In this document: one piece after another, positions 47,276 to 56,962 of the stretch
Layout of the letters: every line of letters starts with the position of its first letter
How positions within the stretch are numbered: position 1 is the stretch's first letter
Source of the DNA: Corallochytrium limacisporum
Taxonomy: Eukaryota; Opisthokonta
NCBI GenBank assembly: GCA_002811645.1
Contig: PDIP01000258.1
Location: 1-64,000, forward strand
Length of the DNA: 64,000 nt
Direction of reading: 5' to 3'
Made by a program: the position numbers and the translations under genes
The notes under the pieces: generated by a model
Told to the model about the DNA's origin: nothing
The model's input: only the letters and a program-made list of their open reading frames with translations
The model's database searches: none

Positions 47276-50200
47276 GGTATCTGTATGCTATGTGGATTGC
47301 CTATCGCTAGCAAATTTCTTAGGCCTAAGGGATTAAACACACATGCGCCATTGTTGATAATGGAAAAAAAGGATTGTTAATAGCTTTCCATGGTCCTTCC
47401 TTAGTATCATCTGTCCTGCACTGACCTCCATCTATTGGTGTCCGTTTTTGGATGATTCTGCCAGCCCCTGGAATTGGCCGGGCAAAGGTTGTGCTCAAAT
47501 CGAAACTGATGCCTGCTCCCTAATTCTGGTGGCTTTTTCCTTTAGCAGTTGGAGTGCCGAACATTTTCGTTAGCCTTATGGATCCTCCTGCCAATAGTAT
47601 AGAAAATCTACTTTCAAGCTCGCTCGTCCAACTAAGGAAGAGAGAGTGGTAGGTACGTCTTCGCTTGTTGGGGGAGGGGGGGGGGGCCCGGCGCGAGCTC
47701 ACAACTGTGAAATCGAGATCAATCTTTCCTCGTTGATTTCAAACTTTAGACGTGCCAGAGGTTTACCAGGGGGGTTTACCTGCTGGTGCACGTATGTCCT
47801 TTATAGATTGTCTGCCTGGGAACAAGACTCGGGCATGCACGTTCCGAGAAGTAGACATGAAACAGACCACAGAACTGGTAGGTATCATAACATACGTAGC
47901 CAGACACGGAGGTAGATACGTCAGTTGCGGATGCAAGGCAGGCTAAGATGTGTGTGTGTGTTGACTTTGAGATTGCACACGGGCGTTGGATGCATCTGGT
48001 AATTCTCTGGTGACGCCCTCCTGATTCAAGCCCCAGCGGCCGATGTGTGTCGATGAGGATGCTGCTGTATGCTTGACACTCCTGTATCAGACTATCTCAA
48101 TGTACTAATGATGCCATCATCAGGCTATTGCTATGACGGCAAGGCAACACAGGGTCGTAGTGTGGGTGATCAGAAATCGGCGGTGGCTCCTAGTACGATG
48201 GAAATCTCCAACCCAACCGTTGGCAACTGGGGTATCAGCCAAGGGAGAAAAAAAAGGAGTTTGAGAAGGAACGAAACCAGCTTGAAACAAGGGAGAGGGG
48301 GGGGCTAGAGGGGTACGGGGGCACGCTGTGCGATTACTCCCGCGGCTCCCCTCGATACCTTGTGGCTAGAGAAGTAATTCAACTGGCTTCTCACTTTGGT
48401 TTTTTTCTTTTCTTCGATTGACCACTCTGTACCCTAAGTACGCCCTGCCGAAAGCGAATCGACCGTATGAACGGGTCAAATACGCTGGAACATAGCAATC
48501 ATTGAAAACCGCACGCTATGCATAATGTATGCACATTATCACCCCAACAACAAGATTGGTGGTGCTTTGTCAAGTGGTTTCTGTTGGTTGCGACCCGCCG
48601 AAGGTAGCAACATCACCAGAATTCGTGGCCATTCGTGCAATCACACTCGGACTCGTTTGCATCCCTTCATTAAGGAAATGGTTGGATTGAAACGGTAGGG
48701 AAAAAAAGGGAAGGGGGGGAGGGAGAGGAACTCTCTTGTCCCCCTTTCCCCCTCTCCCCCCCCCCCCCACCNNNNNNNNNNNNNNNNNNNNNNNNNNNNN
48801 NNNNNNNNNNNNNNNNNNNNNNNNNNNNNNNNNNNNNNNNNNNNNNNNNNNNNNNNNNNNNNNNNNNNNNNNNNNNNNNNNNNNNNCTTCCCCCCCCCCC
48901 CCCCCCCCCCAACCGGGCAGTACACACACCCGTCCGAACGGGCCGCGGTGACTAGAGTACACCTCCATCTCTATAGTAAATGTAGCAATATTCTCCGTCA
49001 CTGTGGCACGCCAACGATCTCAGTTGCACACCCATCCTGGAAAGTCCGTTCCGTTCGAAGGCATTCCGTCCCGACTTCGCTGCAGGCACCAACTTTTCCA
49101 ACGTCTTTCCTGCTTGAATGCTTGCCTGCTTGTTAACGATACTCAAATTCATGTCATTGTCGCCTCATCACAACGAGAAGCATGCAAACAATTTAGAGAC
49201 ACCCCCGCAAGCGAGATAAAAGCGGACATGTATTAAAGCACGGAACGAAGTCTGACCACCGAAGTTTTGACAAACGAAGGCATGGCAAGACGGAGGTAAA
49301 GTTTGTTGGTATGTGTTTGTCACAACGTGATTGAAAAGTGTCCAACATAGCGACTAATGCAGTTACCTTCCTGTGATTGGTACGTATCGAAATGCCGATA
49401 GATCCATTGTTGAAGGGCAGCTTGCTGAACGGCTCACACACATGCGCCCGATCGTGAATTCCAAAGAGTGTTTCTTAGCATAGATTCCATTTCAAGGTAC
49501 ACTTTGTTGGCCCCAGCATGCTCAATTTATGTTATCGGTTTCTAGCGACGCTCAAGAAGCCGCCAAGCAAAGCCATACCATACCCTATGATACCTGCCAA
49601 TCTGCGTCATGTCTGTTGTATTCCAAACGCCCAGCACCACGCTAGAAGCCTGTGCAATGCCGATGCCAAGGGGCCTACCTGGTCAGGGCAACAGATCAAC
49701 GTCCTTTGGAAAAGAACAGCAAGCATGCATACAACTCTAGGGGCTAAACTCCGGTCTCCGGAACAACAATATTCACCACACTTTGGCCTTTACCAAACTG
49801 AGCACTGGGGAGTACCCCTCCGTAACTCATACCCTGGACAGATTTTTTCCTTCTCGTTCCACAGTTCGGCTGGTCCCAGCTGGAATGTACTCCCCAGAAA
49901 GGTCTTGCACCAAATCTGGCTTGAACAATATTTCGAACACGGGCGATCATACGTACCGGACATCGGTAGAATGATATGGAAACGAGAAACGCAATCCTAA
50001 ACCTGGAGCTTAGAAACTCTCAAAGTCTTTTTTACTCTTCGCGTTGCCTAAGTAAAAACTAGTTGTGGTTGTCTTCCGGTTTCTGCTGTGGGATGCCTAA
50101 GGTATACTCTTGCCGTGTGGGTCACAGTTCCCGCTTGGGGCTCCTGGTTGGCCGGTCACTGGTCGCTCTCCCGTTCTGATACTCTCCCCAGATCCCCAGA

Positions 50201-50714
50201 TCCCCACCTAAGCGCACTGTTTCCAGGCGGCTTGCTCAACGAAAACGACTGTTGCCCCTCCCTCCTCTCCGCCGCGCAGGTGGGGACTACGGGACAATCG
50301 GCAATGGACCCGTTTCTCCATTGTTAGGAGTCAAATGAGGGAGGGAGCACGTCGTTCTTTCCGGCGGTTGGCGCGGTGCCACTCCCCCGCTCCTGTTGTA
50401 ATTCTTAGTACATTCACTATATACCAAGTGAGACCCAAGTGGATGGGTACGGGTCTCCGAAGTTACTTCCTATCTCGGATGACGATTTGCGAGTCTGTTG
50501 GTGGTTTGGGCCTTACCTGGAGTACTGCTTTTGAACGGCCTGATATCCAAAGACTTTCGCTTCTTTTTGTGCAGCTTTGTGATTTCGAGTTGCGACATGT
50601 GAATGGTTGCCAGCACCCACTTGTTGTTTGGGAAGAATAGTGAGATACAAACGCGTCGCCATCGGAGGCAAAGGTACAAGAGAAACTGAATGTGTATGCA
50701 TTGACTTTGGGCAG
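47276..50714. other. 3.4 kb gene-poor block with an assembly gap
   Basis: I see no supportable gene. It has a G-rich run near 47670-47687, a gap of 115 undetermined bases (48772-48886) embedded in C-rich DNA (C21 at 48890-48910), an 11-bp perfect inverted repeat (49805-49815 and 49887-49897), and AGTACATTCACTATA at 50407-50421. Frames of up to 160 codons exist at 49518-50000 but resemble nothing known. Confidence 0.55.
48772..48886. other. Assembly gap inside a poly-C region
   Basis: 115 undetermined bases flanked by C12 or longer on the left and C21 on the right. The homopolymer is the likely cause. Confidence 0.95.
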
Positions 50715-52169
50715 ATGAATCAATCCAATAGTCCGATAACGATACAGGACAAGGACGAAAGCAGCCGTAGGAACTCTCAAATTGTGACCATGAGATCCAC
50801 GAAAGCAATGTGGCGGTCATGTGCCAACAGCCGACGGGCACAGGCCTTGGCACTAGTAGTGGTTTGCGTCTTGTTCCTCATTTACACAACCGTTTCGAAC
50901 AACTCAATGTACAATCCAGCTGATTCCTGGAAAGAGACATGGAGAAACACCATGGAGAGGAAAGGTCCACTGATTACTCCAGTTACAGAGACCACTGTGT
51001 GGGACCGCATTCTGGCTCGACAGACTAATGTTAATACCAACTATATGAGCCATGCCGTTCTACAGCAAGAGATTAACAACTTACACCACAATTTCAAGGT
51101 CTACACTTACGTACTTGAACCGTTTGGTGATCTCCGCTTAGTGAATACTCAGTGCGGCATAAATGCAGGGAATAACAAAGGCTATGGTTTGGAACGGCAC
51201 ATGGCCAAGGTCCTGCAACAGCGTGGTCCCTTCACTACCTCGGACCCTAAGGACGCAGACATGTACTACGTTCCTTTGCTACCCTGCGTGGCACGATGGG
51301 AGCTTCGTTGGAAGGGTATCCACCGCGATGACTATGAAAAGAATGTCGAATTTGCAAAAGAATACCTCAAGCGTGGCTTCTCCCATGTCATGACGGATTT
51401 CCCGTTTTGGTCTCGCACCGATGGAAAAGATCACTTTTGGACCTCATCTCATGACGGCGGTATTACCCGAGCGGAGCTAGCTCCGGCCAGTGCCACTGAT
51501 AACCCTGTAATCATAGTCAATTCCGCTGATGAAACACGCGGCTTTGATCCGTGTAAAGACATCTCAGGAATACCAAACATTGATTTCGCCAGGCCCAACG
51601 TTGGCCGAGGCGGAGATGGCCTCACACAAGAACGGAATCGCCTAGCATTTTTCGCGGGAAATCTGCAGAATGTCCAGCTGCGCAAAAATTTTGCCCATCT
51701 TTTCAGTGACCATCCTCAGTTTGACGTCTTCCAAGGCCGTCTGGCGGAGGAAGAGTACACTGACCACCTGGCAACTCACACATTCTGCATTCATATGCGT
51801 GGCCACCAGGTTTGGAGCCCGCGCGTTATAGAGTACCTTTGGTTTGGATGTATACCTGTCATCCTTAGTGATGACTACCATCTTCCCCTTGGTAACATAC
51901 TGGACTGGCGTGAGTTTGCTGTGATCCTTTGTGAGGATGATATGCCTCATCTCAGTGAGATCCTGGAAAGTATATCCGAAGACCAGATCAGCAAGATGCA
52001 GAACCGCCTGAAGGAGGTGTGGGAATATTTCGTCTATCATCAGGAAGCTACGCCGGGCGACGCGACCTGGATGACCATTTTGCAGCTGTATCAACGGTAC
52101 CGCGGTACATTGGAATGCTCCAAGAGTGTCCGCGAACTTGCGGGATGTGCAGCCCGTCCACTCCGCTAG
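50715..52169 (+). CDS. Exostosin-family (GT47) glycosyltransferase, type II membrane protein
   Basis: A 484-residue protein from the ATG at 50715; an alternative ATG at 50790 would shorten the cytoplasmic tail. A single anchor (about residues 45-63, ALALVVVCVLFLIYTTV) follows a basic stretch, the layout of a Golgi enzyme. The catalytic domain matches GT47/exostosin: FKVYTYVLEP at the start, DADMYYVPLLPC, RGFSHVMTDFPFW, LAFFAGNLQN, and the nucleotide-sugar block FCIHMRGHQVWSPRVIEYLWFGCIPVILSDDY (given here only as positions about 355-390 for its full extent). Family members transfer GlcA, galactose, xylose or arabinose to polysaccharides; here the acceptor is unknown. Only the GT47 half is present, without the GT64 domain of animal EXT proteins. 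Confidence 0.88.
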   Translation: MNQSNSPITIQDKDESSRRNSQIVTMRSTKAMWRSCANSRRAQALALVVVCVLFLIYTTVSNNSMYNPADSWKETWRNTMERKGPLITPVTETTVWDRILARQTNVNTNYMSHAVLQQEINNLHHNFKVYTYVLEPFGDLRLVNTQCGINAGNNKGYGLERHMAKVLQQRGPFTTSDPKDADMYYVPLLPCVARWELRWKGIHRDDYEKNVEFAKEYLKRGFSHVMTDFPFWSRTDGKDHFWTSSHDGGITRAELAPASATDNPVIIVNSADETRGFDPCKDISGIPNIDFARPNVGRGGDGLTQERNRLAFFAGNLQNVQLRKNFAHLFSDHPQFDVFQGRLAEEEYTDHLATHTFCIHMRGHQVWSPRVIEYLWFGCIPVILSDDYHLPLGNILDWREFAVILCEDDMPHLSEILESISEDQISKMQNRLKEVWEYFVYHQEATPGDATWMTILQLYQRYRGTLECSKSVRELAGCAARPLR

Positions 52170-52529
52170 ATAAGCCACCGTGGACCCCATCAAAGATCAT
52201 GAGCGCAACAAGTGAAGACTCTGACTCAAGGGAGCGTCCGTCAGTGGTGCTAATGAACGAATGCGTATCAGTTCAAGTAATGCTCTTCGGCTTTGCCCTG
52301 TTCATCATACCCCATCATCGTGATTTCATTACATTTCCCTAGATACGATCCGTTTTAGAACATAAGTCACCAAGTAAGTGATAAGCACAAGAGGCAAGAG
52401 TGGATACGATGGGAAAAAATGGACTATGTATTGATTCTATTATAAAACTCATGACCTGCATGAGGTATTCACCAAATGACCGGCATTGATGACTTTTCGT
52501 ATACTACAATTGGATTTTGATCCGAGAGT

Positions 52530-52709
52530 TCACATGCTCTTCGAAGGAGCAGTTGCAGTGGTGGACTGTCCCCGGACGGCACCCATGGGAAGCTTAGCAA
52601 TCTTTGTGTAACCCGGGTTCTCCTTGAGGAACTGCCGTGACCGCAGAGCCTTGGTCATGACAAACTGGGGAGAGTGGCGGACAAGACGAGTGGCAGCAGT
52701 AGGCAGCAT
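52530..52709 (-). CDS. Small basic protein of 59 residues, probably mitochondrial, unidentified
   Basis: The frame runs from the ATG at 52709 to TGA at 52530. Codon choice is like that of the strongly expressed neighbours (AAG, GAG, AAC, CTC, GTC), quite unlike the flanking non-coding DNA. The protein begins MLPTAATRLVRHSPQFVM, an amphipathic basic leader without acidic residues, typical of import into mitochondria. It continues with RSRQFLKENPGYTKIAKLP and ends Ser/Thr-rich. It could be a small respiratory-chain or mitochondrial-ribosome subunit, but I recognise no family. It is convergent with the GT47 gene, keeping the alternating-strand pattern of the window. Confidence 0.6.
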   Translation of the reverse strand: MLPTAATRLVRHSPQFVMTKALRSRQFLKENPGYTKIAKLPMGAVRGQSTTATAPSKSM

Positions 52710-55700
52710 TTTGTCCGTGAATTGTGTGTCGAGTTTAGATCCGAATTGGAACTTATTATGAAAGTCATCACACCAATGACGTGGACCTGCTGTCCATTTT
52801 ATACCTCAGAGATCATCGGTATTCGCCGCAGAAAAGGGTCCGTACTCCTTGGTTAAGCAGCAATCCGTCTCCACTTTGGCCCCAAATGGAGTCTCGCGGA
52901 CTACCTGGACTTCGCTCGCGTGTATTTTCATGATATCCCCCCTGCCTCTCTGTCCTTCGCGCCCCTGCCTATCACCCGCACCCTATCCGCGATAGTCGGT
53001 GTGTTGAATACTCAATGACCGGTCGGTTTTCCCCGTTAGTTCTCGTGCTCTTGCAAGGGGTCAATGTCTGACCAGAACACCCCCTTCCTTAATTCCGAAT
53101 GCTGGCCCACTCCCCTAGCCCGGAGCCTAGCCCCTTTTCCCCACCGCCTTTCCCCCTTCCCCAAATCTCTCGATCCCCGGAGTTTTCCCATTAGCATATA
53201 CCTCTTGTTCCGTTCAGACGGGGGGCTCCAGAGAAACCTGGTATTAAAATAGTTGATAAGAATCTGGAGGTTGAATTGAAGAGTTATATATGTTCAAAAA
53301 CTCGGTATAGCTTTTCCTCCCATGTCGGGCAGTTTTGACGGTGACTCACAGCTGCGAATTTTTATACTGAATGTATTTGAGTTATTTCCCAAAGTCAGGG
53401 CACCGCGGGCAAGCTAATGACCCGCCCCCCCCCCAAAGAACGATACAATACCTCAGAAACGTGGAGTGGTTTTTCCCAGGGGAGGACATTTGGAACAGTA
53501 TATTCACTACTAGGATGCGACAAGTCGAGGCAGCACCTTCCGCATTGGTAACCTAAGCGAGGGTTGTTTTCTTGCAGCGGTCAGCAAGTTTTTTCCAGAA
53601 ATTTGCGTCAACAATGCTGCAGCAAATAACCCCCTCCCCCCCCCCCGGGGGCGTTACACAGCCCGCACCCAGCCAATAGAAACTCTACCGCACTTTCAAA
53701 AAAGTACGGGGCACTCAATTGCCTGTGCCGAGTGATTGCGACAAATTGTGGGCAAATTACTCCCTAATTTTCTTACGTTCGTGCCCCCATTCGCCCTCTG
53801 GCTCTGACTGAGGTATTTTTAACCGTTTTCCTCCCAGTTTCTGCCCCGCTATCAGAGCCCGTGCTCGTGGGGCTTGTTGAACTTTAGGGTCATTAAGTTT
53901 TGCTTTGTCACTCCATAAAGTGCCTGCGTTCGCACACCGACACATTCCTTTTGGTTCATGCCCGGGGCCATAAAAGGGTCTCCAACGATTCACGAGTTGG
54001 GCTCGAAAACACAAAAAAAAAGCCTGACTATGATGTATAGGTTAAAAAGGCAGGAACATTGCACACTCTCATCATTTCGGCAGCGAAAGAAAGGGGAGGG
54101 GGGCAGGGGGGCCTCTCGCCCGGGGGCACTACTTCGCACAAAACCTAAAATGGAGAAGACCAGTAATACTTAACTAGCCGATCACTCCGAAGCCTCCCGT
54201 CCATAGTGTACTTTGTATGGTATTCAAAATAATGAAAGGTCGGGGTTGCTTTAAGAGGGTGCGCACCTTGAACCCGTGCCCAGTGCGTTCCTCCCCCTGC
54301 CAAACTCAGCTGCCCATGGCCCGAAAAAGCTCCACTCTGCCCCCGAACGAAGAAAATTTTTCCTTCGGTGACTAGCGCCGAATGAGTATTGGTCTATGGG
54401 GTCGTCCACAGTATTGCAGCAGAATTGGTGTGAAATCCTAGACCTGGTGATTTCAATTCACTCGCATGAACAACCACTCCCCTTTATAGCATAGGCATTC
54501 CCAGTAGTGAAATTAAGGAATTTTTTTTCAAAGGCTGGGGGGTTAGATCCTTTCCTGAAGTTTTTTTTCGACAGGAAGCAAAAAGTATCCGCCGCTTCTA
54601 TGTTGCAATAGTGTTCCGAGGCGCCACTGAAGGAACCGAGTCCGCTTGTTTTGTTGTTCTACGGGCACCCACACACTGCTCCCCCAATCCCAACCCCGAT
54701 CTCGTGCCGTGGAAAGCTATAGTGACTGACTGGCGAGAGGGCACGCGACAACGGAAGCATCCATCTCCTTGAGTACGAAACCAATTTGACATGGTCTGTT
54801 CCTAGCACTAACCCCGTTGCAGGGAGGGTACCAAGGTGTCTTAGTGTTGGAGTCTATCGTCACATCGTTCATATGTTTTGTACTTGCTTTTTGACCAGGG
54901 TTGGTCTCCATGAGAGCATGTAGAGCCGTCACGGCAGAACAGAACCATCCCCGGCCCACTAAGCCCCGTCAGCCAAAAAGGGCAAGCGGAGCATTATTGG
55001 ATAGTAAGTGTACTGCACAGCGGGGGATCTCGCGCGATATTAGTCGTCCTCCAATCGGGTCCACCCGGTATGAGTGGGAGGTATGGGAAGAACGGAGCCT
55101 AGCAGCTACGAATGGAGAACCCGCCCCGCCCCACCGCTGTCGAGGACCGTCATTGGCAGTAGACTGAGAAGTTCAACCTGCGACACCACCTTTGGTACAC
55201 ATCTACTTCGACATTGTGCATTCTTGATATTGTTTTCATCATACATTGTTAATGCCAATGCATTCCGATGATGTTGAAACATCGAATTTGATGTGATCGA
55301 TGAGCAGTGAGGACTCGTTTCCTGCCGGCTCGACGCGACCAAGTCGAGTCCTTTAGTTCGGATTCGCAACAAAAGTCCATATGGAACTCTAACCCCATTT
55401 GAATGATTCCACAAGGAACACATCCAAAAAGTCTTCAGTGAGAAATTGACCCTTCGTCATTGTGTGACTTTCTTGGTGCGGGTGATCGACAGTTCGGTTG
55501 CAAACTGATTCCACGATCATTGGTATATCTGCCTGCTTTCTAATTGGCATCGATAGTTTACATGACCCGGCATCACCAAAGGACACCGAGGTGACACTGA
55601 CAATGGCGAGAATGAAGCTTTGTCATCGCAAGGGCTCAGTTCGATCGACAAACTTGAATGCCCGTGGTCGCTTTTGCAATTCGGAGCTGGGATAGAAAAG

Positions 55701-56962
55701 TCGCAATGGAAGACACTGGTTTTCTATGCCGAAGTGCCGCGCCGTGAAGAGTAATGAGAACATGTACACGAAAATGGAGCTTGGAGTAGCAGGGTGACGC
55801 ATGTCAACGGTAGAACGGAATGTATATGACATCACTGCCCGGAAATGCGTTGAAGTCTACGAACATACATAGAGTTTACTATCTCTCTGCCGCAGCAGTC
55901 CAAAGTCACTAATTACCACTGTACAGCAGAAAGCGCGTAAGTACGAGGCATATCTGGTTCTAGGCATATGGCCGATACGCCCGACACGAACGCGGGAGCA
56001 CCCCTCTTCTACATACTTCTACTACTGTACACACTTTATGCCAAGCTTCGACAACATCATAAGGTGTGGGCGGTATAGGCTTCATTTGCGGTGGACGAGC
56101 GGTTCCCGAAGTGCATACCGTGACAACACAGTTGGTAGTACCGTGGGCCATCAGTCCCGCCCGTAGATTTGAAGCATATCAAGCACCTGAGAGCGTCGCT
56201 AGGTGCCTTTCAATACTTGTGTTCAACCTCTCACACATTGATGTCCGCCGTGCGCTTTGTAAAAATACCGTGACATATGAACGATATGGGATACAAACCA
56301 ACCTATTGCAAGAGATGCCAGAAGCTCATCAGGGACCCATGTCTTCAAGCTCAGTTTGAATCTTACAGATTTGATTCCACATATATTTTCCAGTATTTCG
56401 AAGCTTTGTGGATTCACGGCTCTGTTGCTCATCGATCTGCACTGATGATGAGTATTGAAGATGAGCTGGAATACGTAAGCCCCACCAGTTGTAGAATTGT
56501 CGGGGCGCTCGGTTCCATCAGCCATTGTACTGCGGAAGGTGTCTCACCACCTTGGTCACACTACTGAGTGAGTGTGCCAAGGGGAACCCTCGCTTGAGGT
56601 AGTCACCGCGGTCCCGGAAACGCGTCTCACTACCACTACAGTCGGAACGTCGGCGGGGGGTCTCATGAGAGCGTGTGGCCAAACTCTTCTGGTTCTTTTT
56701 CATTAAAAGGAAAAAAGCATAGTTGCGGTAGCTGCGCCAAGACCACACTCCAGGTAGGAAACATCACCAGCCAATGAAGAATTGCCTCGACCGACAAAGT
56801 CTGGGTGAGTAGTAAATCTTTCGGTTTGTAGTATGCGGTAAGGGACGCCTGCGGAACACTCTTCCTGCGTCATCAACTTCACAACCTACAAGTGGCTGTC
56901 CATTGGCCTATTTTGATTAGGCAATAATGCGGCACTGAATTAACAACAGAGTTAGAACCACG
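52710..56962. other. 4.2 kb gene-poor block
   Basis: No supportable gene. It contains C10 at 53425-53434, C11G5 at 53636-53651, and AGTATATTCACTAC at 53497-53510. The part from about 55.4 to 56.6 kb is less repetitive and has overlapping frames of 96-100 codons on both strands (56223-56567), none with a recognisable domain. A CCAAT sequence at about 56772, 190 bp upstream of the HMG-CoA reductase gene, could be a promoter element. Confidence 0.55.

Noticed and set aside
49193-49441. A short minus-strand stretch with coding-like codons before a GTAACT donor-like site
   Set aside because: It has no in-frame ATG, no recognisable family and no supported partner exon.
49518-50000. A 160-codon plus-strand frame
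   Set aside because: Composition resembles the surrounding desert and I see no family resemblance or promoter.
3212-53270. Faint similarity among AT-rich stretches at about 3212, 16670 and 53230
   Set aside because: Shared words are short and gapped, so a repeat family cannot be claimed without alignment.
56223-56567. Overlapping 96-100-codon frames on opposite strands, one with paired cysteines
   Set aside because: Neither shows a known motif, and open frames on both strands suggest chance; they are left inside the desert entry.
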